22,859 nt of DNA from an uncultured Lachnospiraceae bacterium (GTDB taxonomy: Bacteria; Bacillota; Clostridia; Lachnospirales; Lachnospiraceae): positions 1-22,859 of the forward strand of contig CAJUSJ010000063.1 in assembly GCA_910588865.1 (NCBI GenBank). The letters run 5' to 3'. Below are positions 1 to 6,145 of the stretch, piece after piece. The translations under genes and the position numbers were made by a program. Each line of letters opens with the position of its first letter. The first letter of the stretch is position 1. The notes under the pieces are model-generated. The model did no database searches and had not been told where the DNA came from. It saw nothing but the letters and a program-made list of their open reading frames with translations.

Positions 1-2
1 AT

Positions 3-170
3 CAGGAAGAAGTGATGCGTTCCTATATCAGGAGCAAGGAACATGATACAAAAGTTGAAACAGCCAAACGATATTTGTCACTGGGCAAATTATCCTTTGA
101 AGAAATCGCGATTGGTTCTGGTCTGTCTATAGAAGAAGTAGAGGAACTGGCTGGTTTACAGTTAGCTTAA
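3..170 (+). CDS. C-terminal tail of an Rpn-type recombination-promoting nuclease / PD-(D/E)XK transposase (partial)
   Basis: Frame 3 is open from the window edge to a TAA at 168-170 and gives 55 residues. It contains AKRYLSLGKLSFEEIA followed by a short GLSIEEVEELAGL helix. This pattern (two short helices after a nuclease domain) is what I know from the C-terminus of Rpn/PD-(D/E)XK putative transposases, which are common and often multicopy in Lachnospiraceae. The catalytic domain lies outside the window, so whether the gene is intact cannot be judged. The family call rests on the tail alone. A strong terminator follows 22 bases later. Confidence 0.6.
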   Translation, partial: QEEVMRSYIRSKEHDTKVETAKRYLSLGKLSFEEIAIGSGLSIEEVEELAGLQLA

Positions 171-192
171 GTTTGAACCAATATTGCTAAAT

Positions 193-235
193 AAGGGCAG
201 CATATCTTACCCATAAGATATACCGCTCTTATTTT
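193..235 (+). terminator. Intrinsic terminator after the Rpn-like gene
   Basis: A 16-base arm at 193-208 pairs with 215-230 across a 6-base loop. The three non-Watson-Crick positions are all G-U on the + strand, and ATTTT follows. On the other strand those positions become A-C mismatches, so the hairpin favours transcripts running rightward. Confidence 0.85.
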
Positions 236-418
236 AATTCGGGATTTTTCCTAAAACATCTACTTTATTTCCCCATACATCATTCCCTGACGCGAAATTG
301 GCGCGGTTCTATCAAACTACCACCTGACTGGCCTGCCGCATACCACTGACACCTGAGGTTATATACCTTGACCTCATAACGATACTGGCTCATGACCAAT
401 CAGCGGGGTGAGCAGTCA
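236..418. other. Intergenic stretch without a recognisable feature
   Basis: This lies between the terminator and the MITE target site. I see no reading frame with a ribosome site, no tRNA and no strong promoter. It has short direct and inverted repeats (CACCTGA twice; GAGGT facing ACCTC), none convincing. It may be the eroded remains of an older insertion. Confidence 0.4.
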
Positions 419-426
419 TAGCTTTC

Positions 427-560
427 GTTACTGTTCAGGTAGGTCTGCGCGCTTGCCGCGCTGACCGTATGATAAACTGGGCCAGAGAGCAAAAATCCCA
501 TCGCCATAGGCGATTTTCATGGATTTTTGCTAGTTGCTGTGAACGTATGTGAACAGTAAC
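427..560. mobile_element. MITE copy A, 134 bp, with 8-bp target duplication
   Basis: The element starts GTTACTGTTCA and ends with its exact reverse complement TGAACAGTAAC (11-bp terminal inverted repeats). TAGCTTTC occurs directly on both sides (419-426 and 561-568), a perfect 8-bp target-site duplication. The interior holds a second inverted repeat: GCAAAAATCC and ATCGCC pair with GGCGAT and GGATTTTTGC, so one strand folds into a long hairpin. It carries no gene. The element at 20329-20462 is the same sequence in reverse orientation with six differences, all transitions. An 8-bp duplication is known for several IS families, including IS66. Which transposase mobilises it cannot be told here. 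Confidence 0.9.
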
Positions 561-600
561 TAGCTTTCTCTGTAACCCTGAGAGAAATGTCAGATAGTTC

Positions 601-629
601 TGGACTTTCCCCTGTTTCTTCATTATAAT
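601..629 (+). promoter_or_regulatory. Probable sigma-A promoter for the GGDEF-EAL gene
   Basis: TGGACT (601-606), a 17-base spacer and a perfect TATAAT (624-629). The -35 matches the consensus at four of six positions. It would give a leader of about 100 bases, in which CGGAGGCC (675-682) can pair with GGCTTCCG (705-712). The start is just right of the MITE. I do not recognise a c-di-GMP riboswitch in the leader. Confidence 0.5.
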
Positions 630-739
630 TGTATTAAAAGACAGAGATCCATCCTGTCCCGGAGATACAGTTTTCGGAGGCCATACTATTAAGAAACAGA
701 AGGGGCTTCCGATAAACCATACTATGGAGGTATAATTTT

Positions 740-2119
740 ATGAAACTGTTTGGAAAAAAGCCCGCGCCCCGAACCAACGCCAGGCCTGTCAACCGTGATT
801 CTGAGGCCAGTGGTCCGGCTGGTGTCTCCCGAAGAAATTCCTGCTATGAATATCTTGACACGGTCATGTCCAACACGGACAGGCGCAACGGAGGAACCGC
901 CCTTAAGATCTATATCGAAAACTTTAAGCGCCTCAACGATGTATTTGGCTATGACTACTGTGAAGAGCTTCTCCAGCAGATCCTGATCTACTTACGGCAG
1001 GTAACGGGAAAGAAGCTTCATCAGTTCATCGGTGTGGAGTATATTGTCATCCTGGAACACACCACCAGCGTTCAGGCCCAGTCTGTCTGTCAGGAGATCC
1101 TGGACCGGTTTGAACATGTGTGGACCGTTGGGGACATTGACTGTCTCTGCTCTGTCCAGATCGGCATCTGCGCTTTCCCCACCTACGCCTCCACAACAGA
1201 CCAGCTTCTGGAATGCTTAGACACCGCTGTGTCAAAAGCCTCTGAGTACGGTCCCAACCAGATGGTTGTCTACAACAGCGCCCTTAGAGAGCACATGGCC
1301 AGACGCCACGTTATTGCCATGTATTTAAGCGAGGCCTTTGACCGCCAGGAGATCGAGGTCCGCTACCGTCCCACCTACAATATTGAGAAGAAAAAATTTA
1401 CCCGGGCAGAGCTGTACCTGCGCGTTTTCGTCAAGGGCATTGGGTTTGTGGGAGCGCCGGAGTTCACCCCTGTGGCCGAAGACTCCGGACAGATCCGCAC
1501 TCTGGAATACTTTGCCTTAGAGCATTTGGGATCCTGTATCGCGCAGCTTTTGGAGCGGGGCATTGAATTTGAGTCCGTCAGCACCCGGATCTCCCCCATG
1601 ATGCTTATCCAGGGAGATCTGCTGGAAAAGGTCAAAACCATCTTAAGCCGCTACCAGATCCCCGCCGGCAAGCTGGCCCTGGAATTTTCCGAGAATGCCT
1701 ACCTCACCTCACAGCTGAACATGACCATGACCCTTCAGAGCCTGTCGGAGATGGGAGTGGAGGTGATCTTAAATGACTTCGGCTCCGGGTTCTCCAGCAT
1801 TTCCAGTCTTCTGGAGCTTCCCGTAGATACAGTAAAATTCGAGCGCCTGTTTATCTGGCAGCTGGAGAGCAATCCCAAAGCCCGCGTCATGGTGGACAGC
1901 CTGACCCAGATGGCCAAGAACTTAGGCCTTAAGATGATTGCCGAGGGAGTTGAGACCCAACATCAGCTGAAAGTGCTGAACCGGGCGGACTGCGTATACC
2001 AGCAGGGCTTCTACTATGCCCCCACTATGGAGAAAGACCTTCTTTTCCAGCTTATGGATTGCTCCTTAGAAGAGTCCAAGGCAGTTTTGGACACAGCAAG
2101 GGAAGCTGTCCGGCGGTAA
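740..2119 (+). CDS. Degenerate GGDEF-EAL domain protein, probable c-di-GMP sensor or regulator
   Basis: A 459-residue cytoplasmic protein with no membrane segment or sensor domain. It has a GGDEF-like domain (about 35-180) and an EAL-like domain (about 190-435). The start ATG has GGAGG nine bases upstream. In the GGDEF domain the active-site loop reads IGVEY (97-101), so cyclase activity is very unlikely. In the EAL domain several metal and catalytic positions remain: E224, E315, D346 of NDFG, K366, E402 and Q422. However, the EAL motif itself is ELY, the usual metal-binding Asn of the NLS motif is Arg283, and the first Asp of DDFG is Asn345. In known EAL proteins these losses abolish or weaken hydrolysis, so I infer a binding or protein-interaction role. 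The gene meets the next one tail to tail with nine bases between. Confidence 0.85.
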   Translation: MKLFGKKPAPRTNARPVNRDSEASGPAGVSRRNSCYEYLDTVMSNTDRRNGGTALKIYIENFKRLNDVFGYDYCEELLQQILIYLRQVTGKKLHQFIGVEYIVILEHTTSVQAQSVCQEILDRFEHVWTVGDIDCLCSVQIGICAFPTYASTTDQLLECLDTAVSKASEYGPNQMVVYNSALREHMARRHVIAMYLSEAFDRQEIEVRYRPTYNIEKKKFTRAELYLRVFVKGIGFVGAPEFTPVAEDSGQIRTLEYFALEHLGSCIAQLLERGIEFESVSTRISPMMLIQGDLLEKVKTILSRYQIPAGKLALEFSENAYLTSQLNMTMTLQSLSEMGVEVILNDFGSGFSSISSLLELPVDTVKFERLFIWQLESNPKARVMVDSLTQMAKNLGLKMIAEGVETQHQLKVLNRADCVYQQGFYYAPTMEKDLLFQLMDCSLEESKAVLDTAREAVRR

Positions 2120-2128
2120 ATCCCTCCA

Positions 2129-2431
2129 CTAACCCTGACCATGCTGCCTGCTGCCGGAGCCGGAGGCAGAAGCCCCTGTACCCGTTTTGGAGTACAGGGC
2201 TTTCGCGCTGACTCCCGGCAGCCTTCCAAGCTTTCCAGACAGCGCGCTGATCTTGTCCACAGGCGCGTCCACCACCACGCTGATGATATTGACCGCCTTC
2301 TTCTCATAGGGCAGCCCCATGCGCCCGATAATAAACTCTCCATATTCGTGAAGCAGCTGATTTACCCTCCCAACCGCTTCCTTGTCTTCCACAATGACCC
2401 CTATAACCGCTATCCTTGTCTCCTGTTCCAT
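2129..2431 (-). CDS. TM1266-family iron-only hydrogenase system regulator-like protein
   Basis: A 100-residue protein. Residues 1-80 match what I know of the TM1266 family, small ACT/NikR-C-like ferredoxin-fold proteins: RIAVIGVIVEDKE near the N-terminus, then LLHEYGEFIIGRMGLPY, then SALSGKLGRLPGVSAK. In other genomes the family sits beside FeFe-hydrogenase maturation genes and is proposed to regulate them. No hydrogenase or maturase gene is in this window. The last 20 residues are a Gly/Ser/Thr-rich tail beyond the usual family end, possibly from loss of the original stop. AGGAAGGAG precedes the ATG at a good distance. No terminator separates it from the convergent GGDEF-EAL gene. Confidence 0.82.
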   Translation of the reverse strand: MEQETRIAVIGVIVEDKEAVGRVNQLLHEYGEFIIGRMGLPYEKKAVNIISVVVDAPVDKISALSGKLGRLPGVSAKALYSKTGTGASASGSGSRQHGQG

Positions 2432-2500
2432 GTGTTCTCCTTCCTATGGTATCAATTTCCCAAATCGAGTAGGGGAGGCTCTTTCCCTACCCGCCGCGCC

Positions 2501-2548
2501 GGGGCGGGGCCGCGCAAACGGCCATATTCCTCTCCGCCCCATGTACAT
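2501..2548 (-). repeat. Terminator-associated repeat, copy 1
   Basis: Read on the - strand it begins ATGTACATGGGGCGGAGAGG and continues AATATGGCC, a small GC-rich hairpin and GCCCCGCCCC. It directly follows the terminator of the ROK gene in the direction of transcription. The same core recurs at 4395-4444, 11437-11495 and 20291-20487. Confidence 0.8.
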
Positions 2549-2550
2549 AG

Positions 2551-2579
2551 AAAAGGGACATCCGCTGATGAATGTCCCC
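2551..2579 (-). terminator. Intrinsic terminator of the ROK kinase gene
   Basis: GGGACAT (2555-2561 on +) pairs with ATGTCCC (2572-2578). On the - strand TTTT then follows and runs straight into the repeat at 2548. It lies 24 bases past the kinase stop codon. Confidence 0.75.
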
Positions 2580-2602
2580 TCGCCGCTTCCATCCAGATCC
2601 GT

Positions 2603-3487
2603 TCAGTCCCCGCCATATTTAAAGAAATAAGCCAGCGCGCCCAGAAGGTTCGCGTCATTCCCTCTCTCGCACGCCACGATCACAGGCATGAGATACTCCA
2701 TCTGCTGCCCTTTTACCAGGTCTCTGTAGGTCCGGTTGATCTCCTCCATGATCCAGGGGTTGGCGCTGATTCCCCCTCCTATCGCGATGATCTCCGGGTC
2801 ATAGGCAAACTGAAGGCTGACGCACCCCACTGCCATATAATGAAGGAATTCGTCCACCCTTTTTGCCGCCTCCAAGTCTCCTCCCCTGGCCAGCTCCACC
2901 AGCTCTTTTCCATCTACCTTTTTCTGCCGCTCCCGTGAATACCTCTGGGCCTCTTTCTCCAAAGTAAACTCGCTCCAGCACAGAAGCCTTCCGTCTTTCA
3001 CACCGCCCATGAGAAAATTTCCGATCTCCGCCTTGTTCATGGTTGTCCCCGGGTACAACTCCCCATTCTCTATAACAGCTCCCCCCACACCGCTTCCCAC
3101 AATGGCAAAGGCGATATTCTTATACTTTTTCCCCACGCCCAGCCATGCCTCTCCAAGGGCAGCCGCGTTGGCGTCATTGACCATGGTGACCTTCTTCCCG
3201 CCGCACCGCTCAGAGATCAGCTGCTTTAAGGGGCACTTGTGGAGATGCTCCACCGCGCTGATGCCGTAAATGACGCCTTCCTCGCTGTGCACCTCCCCTG
3301 GAAAACTCCCCGCGATCCCCTCTATGGGAGCCGATTTCTCGTAGATGGCCTCCACCTGGTTTAAAAATTCTTCCAGGGTCTTCCCCACAGCCTCTTTTCC
3401 AGCAGTGAGGATCTCTCCCTCCTCACTGCACACCCCATACTTTACGCTGGTTCCCCCTACGTCCAGACACAGATATCTCTTCTCCAT
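2603..3487 (-). CDS. ROK-family sugar kinase
   Basis: A 294-residue cytoplasmic ATP-dependent sugar kinase of the ROK family, which phosphorylates glucose, N-acyl hexosamines, fructose or glucosides. Visible motifs are the N-terminal phosphate loop DVGGTSVKYG (about 9-18), the catalytic NDANAAALGE, the second phosphate motif VGSGVGG, and the C-terminal adenosine site IIAIGGGIS. The Cys-rich zinc loop of glucokinase-type members (CxCGxxGCxE) is missing, and the usual GH of EIGH is GN. This zinc-less form is known in some Firmicute ROK kinases. No DNA-binding domain is present, so it is an enzyme rather than a NagC-type repressor. It is a single gene with its own promoter and terminator. The substrate cannot be inferred. 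Confidence 0.88.
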   Translation of the reverse strand: MEKRYLCLDVGGTSVKYGVCSEEGEILTAGKEAVGKTLEEFLNQVEAIYEKSAPIEGIAGSFPGEVHSEEGVIYGISAVEHLHKCPLKQLISERCGGKKVTMVNDANAAALGEAWLGVGKKYKNIAFAIVGSGVGGAVIENGELYPGTTMNKAEIGNFLMGGVKDGRLLCWSEFTLEKEAQRYSRERQKKVDGKELVELARGGDLEAAKRVDEFLHYMAVGCVSLQFAYDPEIIAIGGGISANPWIMEEINRTYRDLVKGQQMEYLMPVIVACERGNDANLLGALAYFFKYGGD

Positions 3488-3527
3488 GCTTCAACCCTTC
3501 CCCTTTCCGTTATTTTGATATAGTTTT

Positions 3528-3556
3528 ATTGTACAGGTATGTTATAAAATTGTCAA
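3528..3556 (-). promoter_or_regulatory. Sigma-A promoter of the ROK kinase gene
   Basis: On the - strand: TTGACA (3551-3556), a 17-base spacer, TACAAT (3528-3533). The leader is about 35 bases with a GGGGAAGGG ribosome site. The -35 box overlaps the final stop codon of the AAA-ATPase remnant. Confidence 0.85.
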
Positions 3557-3800
3557 TTTGCGTTTATATTTCCTCTTCTTTGCGGTTCTAAAACCCTGTC
3601 AAAATCATCATTAATGACTTTTGAGATCTCAATGATCCTTGTCAATCCACAGCGATTCCGGAATAATCTCACTTACTTCTTTCGCGTATTGTGACTGAAC
3701 GGTGCGCACGTATAATAAATTGTTCAATGTTTCCAATACATATGGACTGTGAGTTGTCAATACGGCCGAATGGCCGCAATAAATTTACATAATGTTGGGA
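3553..3800 (-). pseudogene. Remnant of an AAA-family (OLD/SMC-like) ATPase C-terminus
   Basis: One - strand frame (about 3645-3780) reads AVLTTHSPYVLETLNNLLYV and continues for 25 more residues to a TGA. TTHSPY is the H-loop seen at the C-terminal end of AAA_15/AAA_21 overcoming-lysogenization-type ATPases, followed by the usual LNNLLY helix. Shifting frame by one base gives a tail EISKVINDDFDRVLE, which I expect a little further along in the same family, ending at 3553. Upstream of the motif the frame is blocked by stops. The gene has therefore lost its Walker motifs, carries a frameshift and probably an internal deletion. Such ATPases are typical defence or mobile-element cargo. Confidence 0.65.
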
Positions 3801-3830
3801 TCTCCGTATCCGACAAGATACCCAGAAAAC

Positions 3831-3861
3831 TTCAGGAATTCGAACCCTGGACAAATAGATT
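3831..3861 (-). repeat. Duplicated 3' half of tRNA-Lys, probable old attachment site
   Basis: These 31 bases match 4501-4531 inside the tRNA-Lys gene at 29 positions, in the same orientation. The match covers the T-arm, the variable loop and the 3' side of the anticodon arm, then falls apart. Tyrosine integrases use exactly this part of tRNA genes, and the second copy is expected on the tRNA 3' side, which is where it lies. The 670 bases between the copies would be what remains of the integrated element. Confidence 0.7.
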
Positions 3862-3888
3862 GGCAGTAAAGAGCTTACCCATGAATTT

Positions 3889-4275
3889 TTATGAGATTCT
3901 CTGGAGTTTTTCACTGTGTTCTGTAATAACGCTTTTCATAAGCTCCAGATCTTATATGGCTTGTTCGATTTCCTCTGATCCCTTTTCATATCTGTTGTAA
4001 GTGGAGGTATAACAGGCTTCAATATTTTGCAGTCGCGGCAGTATTTTATTTTCCTGAATTATTTCAATCTTTTTGACAGCCCCTTTGACCTGCGCGATCT
4101 CACCCCTGATTTCCGCAATCTCACCTTTTAATTCCGCGTTCTCTCCTCTTAGCTCCATAATCTCTTTTTTGATTGAGCCGATCTCCTCCTGTGTCTTTAC
4201 CAAATTTTGATTTATTGGTTTTAATTTGCTGTCCATCATTGTGGAGATGGCTAATAATAATTCTTTGTCACTCAT
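3889..4275 (-). pseudogene. Coiled-coil protein gene interrupted by an in-frame stop
   Basis: Starting at MSDKELLLAISTMMD (AGGAGG nine bases upstream at 4285-4290), the frame encodes a heptad-type coiled coil: ELRGENAELKGEIAEIRGEI, then a conserved-looking QENKILPRLQNIEACYTSTY segment. A TAA at 3952-3954 stops it after 107 residues. The same frame then continues DLELMKSVITEHSEKLQRIS to a TAA at 3889-3891. That is the C-terminal helix I associate with this small Lachnospiraceae family, so the gene was probably about 128 residues long and a point mutation cut it. Function is unknown. A truncated product could still be made. It sits inside the tRNA-Lys scar. Confidence 0.7.
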
Positions 4276-4394
4276 GATCATCATCCTCCTTAGGGATCCT
4301 CTTCTCAAGACCTCTGCCATTGTATAATTACTATCTTTTCGCAAAGCAGTGGCAGGACACAACCATATTGTCAGACACTGGCGGCTTCAATAAA

Positions 4395-4444
4395 CCGGAG
4401 CAGGGCCGCCTTACCGGCCATATTCCTCTCCGCCTCACGCACAC
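4395..4444 (-). repeat. Terminator-associated repeat, copy 2
   Basis: On the - strand the core is GGCGGAGAGG, AATATGGCC, then GGTAAGGCGGCCCTGCTCC. It starts directly after the T-run of the tRNA-Lys terminator, in the same orientation as the other copies. Here GTGTGCGTGA replaces the ATGTACA start. Confidence 0.75.
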
Positions 4445-4489
4445 AAAAAAAGCACCAGCCCCGATGCATTCTTCATCAAAACCAGTACT
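4445..4489 (-). terminator. Intrinsic terminator of tRNA-Lys
   Basis: On the - strand the arm from 4489 to 4474 pairs with 4466 to 4451 over 16 positions, several of them G-U, around a 7-base loop. A run of seven T follows. The G-U pairs make the hairpin strand-specific, as in the terminator at 193-235. It begins six bases past the mature tRNA end. Confidence 0.85.
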
Positions 4490-4494
4490 TTCAG

Positions 4495-4567
4495 TGCGCC
4501 TTCAGGGACTCGAACCCTGGACAAATAGATTAAGAGTCTACTGCTCTACCAACTGAGCTAAAGGCGC
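4495..4567 (-). tRNA. tRNA-Lys (anticodon CTT)
   Basis: A 73-base cloverleaf: acceptor stem GCGCCTT/AAGGCGC, D-arm with AGCTCAGTTGGTAGAGC, anticodon loop CTCTTAA giving anticodon CTT, and T-arm with GGTTCGAGTCC. The discriminator is A and CCA is not encoded. It reads AAG codons. It has its own near-perfect promoter and terminator. Its 3' half is duplicated at 3831-3861, marking it as an integration target. Confidence 0.96.
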
Positions 4568-4609
4568 TTATTTTTATTTGCTATTGTGTATGTCCCTCGG
4601 ACTTTTAAC

Positions 4610-4638
4610 ATTATACGGCCTATGTCCGAAAATGTCAA
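4610..4638 (-). promoter_or_regulatory. Consensus sigma-A promoter of tRNA-Lys
   Basis: On the - strand: perfect TTGACA (4633-4638), 17 bases, perfect TATAAT (4610-4615). An A/T-tract region resembling an UP element (4640-4672) lies directly upstream. Such strength is usual for stable RNA genes. Confidence 0.93.
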
Positions 4639-4716
4639 TAATTATTTTAAAATTTTTTTAGATTTTTTTTAGAGACGGTTATTGTCGGCACGGAATCACC
4701 GCGACGGGCAAGTTTC

Positions 4717-4757
4717 AGAAGAGGAATTCTCCTGATATCCGGCAAAATTCCTCTTCT
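4717..4757 (-). terminator. Hairpin after trxA, likely terminator or 3' stabiliser
   Basis: A perfect 12-bp inverted repeat, AGAAGAGGAATT (4717-4728) and its complement (4746-4757), begins 13 bases past the trxA stop. No T-run follows on either strand, so termination may depend on other factors. Confidence 0.5.
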
Positions 4758-4770
4758 ATCCCAGCTTATA

Positions 4771-5088
4771 TCAAAGCGCCTCCTCAATGGCTGCCACCAG
4801 GGTCTTCTTGTCCTGCATACCGGTCATCTTCTTCACGGCCTTCCCGCCTTTGAACACAATAAAGGTGGGGATGGACATGACGCCGTACTCCATGGCGATC
4901 TCCTGATTCTCGTCCGTGTTGATCTTGCCCACCTTGGCCTTTCCCTCGTACTCCTCAGCCAAAGCCTCCACCACCGGACTCATGGCCTTACATGGTCCGC
5001 ACCAATCCGCGTAAAAATCCACCAGCACCGGGATATCGGCCTGGTATACTTCCTTTTCAATATTACTTCCTGACAGCTTCATTGCCAT
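4771..5088 (-). CDS. trxA: Thioredoxin
   Basis: A 105-residue cytoplasmic thioredoxin that reduces protein disulfides and is recycled by thioredoxin reductase. The redox motif WCGPC is at 29-33, after VLVDFYAD, and the cis-proline of MSIPTF is Pro74. Length is normal for the family. I chose MAMKLSG as the start because AGAAGGAA lies six bases upstream; a longer frame starting 33 bases earlier would run through that ribosome site. The stop codon of the small upstream ORF ends one base before this ATG, so the two are probably translated together. Confidence 0.95.
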   Translation of the reverse strand: MAMKLSGSNIEKEVYQADIPVLVDFYADWCGPCKAMSPVVEALAEEYEGKAKVGKINTDENQEIAMEYGVMSIPTFIVFKGGKAVKKMTGMQDKKTLVAAIEEAL

Positions 5089-5089
5089 A

Positions 5090-5242
5090 TCATTTTCCTT
5101 CTTTCTTCTTTTTTCCTCCATCCGTCAGAGCCTTCTCAGCCTCCTTGAGGGACTTCTGCCACCTGACCACCTTTTTGTTCAGCTCAGTCTTATCGCAGGT
5201 GGCCTGCTGCAGTTTTTTGATAATGGTATCCTTCATAGCCAT
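5090..5242 (-). CDS. Small Lys-rich protein coupled to trxA
   Basis: A 50-residue ORF starting MAMKDTIIKKLQQATCDKTE and ending with a Lys/Gly-rich tail. It is predicted to be mostly helical and strongly basic, with one Cys and no membrane segment. GGGGTGAG lies just upstream of the ATG. The TGA sits one base before the trxA start, and the trxA ribosome site lies within its last codons, the usual pattern of translational coupling. It follows trmB by 65 bases on the same strand. I do not recognise the family. The coupled spacing argues for translation; the short length argues for caution. Confidence 0.5.
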   Translation of the reverse strand: MAMKDTIIKKLQQATCDKTELNKKVVRWQKSLKEAEKALTDGGKKKKEGK

Positions 5243-5307
5243 GGGTCTCACCCCATATCCGCTTTCTAATAAGATACGCGGATTCCCCGGTTCTATTCCG
5301 GCATTTC

Positions 5308-5952
5308 TCAGCCCCGCTTCCGTCTGGCTCTCAGCTTGCAGATGGGTTTTCCTTCTGCCAAAAATTTTGTCTCATATTCGGTCATTACATTTCCCTCCAC
5401 AAAAGGGCTGTTGTGCAGGTCAAATGTTTGCAGATCCACGGTCCACCCGGCAGAAGGGATAGCTTCCAGGGAATAGTCAAATAAGTCCCTGTTGTCGGTC
5501 TTGAACTCCACCGCCCCTGCTGGTTTCAGGATCTTATCGTAGACTGCCATGAATCCGGGAGAGGTCAGCCGCCTCTTCGCGTGCCGGTCCTTTGGCCAGG
5601 GATCAGAAAAATTCAGGTAGATCTTTTCCACCTCCTCTGGTCCGAAGATCTCCGCCAGCGCTCTGGCATCCACCCTGAGAAAACGGAGATTGGGAAGCTC
5701 CATATCTTTCCGCTTCTGGATCGCCTTCAAGAGCACGGTGGAATATACCTCGATCCCCACATAGTTTACCTGAGGATGGCTCTGGGCAAGCTCCATGATA
5801 AACTTTCCTTTCCCCATTCCAACTTCAATCTCTATGGGATTGGTGTTGCCAAAGACCTCTGCCCAGTGTCCCCGGTTAGCCCAGGGGGCCTGGATCACGA
5901 AAGGACTCTCCGCGATCTGCTCCTCCGCGCCCGGAATGTGACGTAATCTCAT
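5308..5952 (-). CDS. trmB: tRNA (guanine-N7)-methyltransferase
   Basis: A 214-residue SAM-dependent enzyme that methylates G46 in the variable loop of tRNAs. Visible are the SAM-binding EIEVGMGKGKF (about 41-51), an acidic GIEVY at the end of strand 2, the family signature LNFSDPWPKDRHAKRRLT, FKTDNRDLF, and the C-terminal TEYETKF substrate loop. All expected catalytic motifs are present and length is standard. AGGAGGACAGTT precedes the ATG. It heads a likely operon trmB - small ORF - trxA, linking tRNA modification and redox maintenance. Confidence 0.95.
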   Translation of the reverse strand: MRLRHIPGAEEQIAESPFVIQAPWANRGHWAEVFGNTNPIEIEVGMGKGKFIMELAQSHPQVNYVGIEVYSTVLLKAIQKRKDMELPNLRFLRVDARALAEIFGPEEVEKIYLNFSDPWPKDRHAKRRLTSPGFMAVYDKILKPAGAVEFKTDNRDLFDYSLEAIPSAGWTVDLQTFDLHNSPFVEGNVMTEYETKFLAEGKPICKLRARRKRG

Positions 5953-5985
5953 AACTGTCCTCCTCCAGTAAACATTGTCCTTTTC

Positions 5986-6014
5986 ATTCTATCACTCAAT
6001 CCCGCTATTTTCAA
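5986..6014 (-). promoter_or_regulatory. Sigma-A promoter of the trmB-trxA operon
   Basis: On the - strand: TTGAAA (6009-6014), 17-base spacer, TAGAAT (5986-5991), giving a leader of about 25 bases. It diverges from the gene at 6146. Confidence 0.7.
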
Positions 6015-6102
6015 GAGGATTAAAATAGCCGCCTCGGCAATTCAACTACTGACTTTTTTCTTACAATATTAAATTTTAGGTGCATTAATTGTCAAAAACT
6101 AG

Positions 6103-6108
6103 TATAAT
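6103..6108 (+). promoter_or_regulatory. Candidate -10 box for the DUF4145/SH3 gene
   Basis: A perfect TATAAT lies 38 bases before the chosen start. No good -35 is visible at 16-18 bases, so recognition would depend on the A/T-rich surroundings or an activator. Confidence 0.4.
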
Positions 6109-6145
6109 GGAAACAGTGACGATTTACAAAGGAGGACTCTACAGC

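Noticed and set aside
435..623. A 62-residue - strand frame almost repeated at 20185-20454
   Set aside because: The shared protein sequence is simply the MITE read in one frame. The ends differ and there is no ribosome site, so it is a repeat and not a gene family.
636..739. c-di-GMP riboswitch before the GGDEF-EAL gene
   Set aside because: The leader has one imperfect stem but none of the conserved bases I know for GEMM-type riboswitches.
2141..2938. A 265-residue + strand open frame
   Set aside because: It runs antisense across the hydrogenase-regulator-like gene, the repeat and the ROK gene, has no ribosome site and shows no protein family features. It is a shadow of high-GC codon use.
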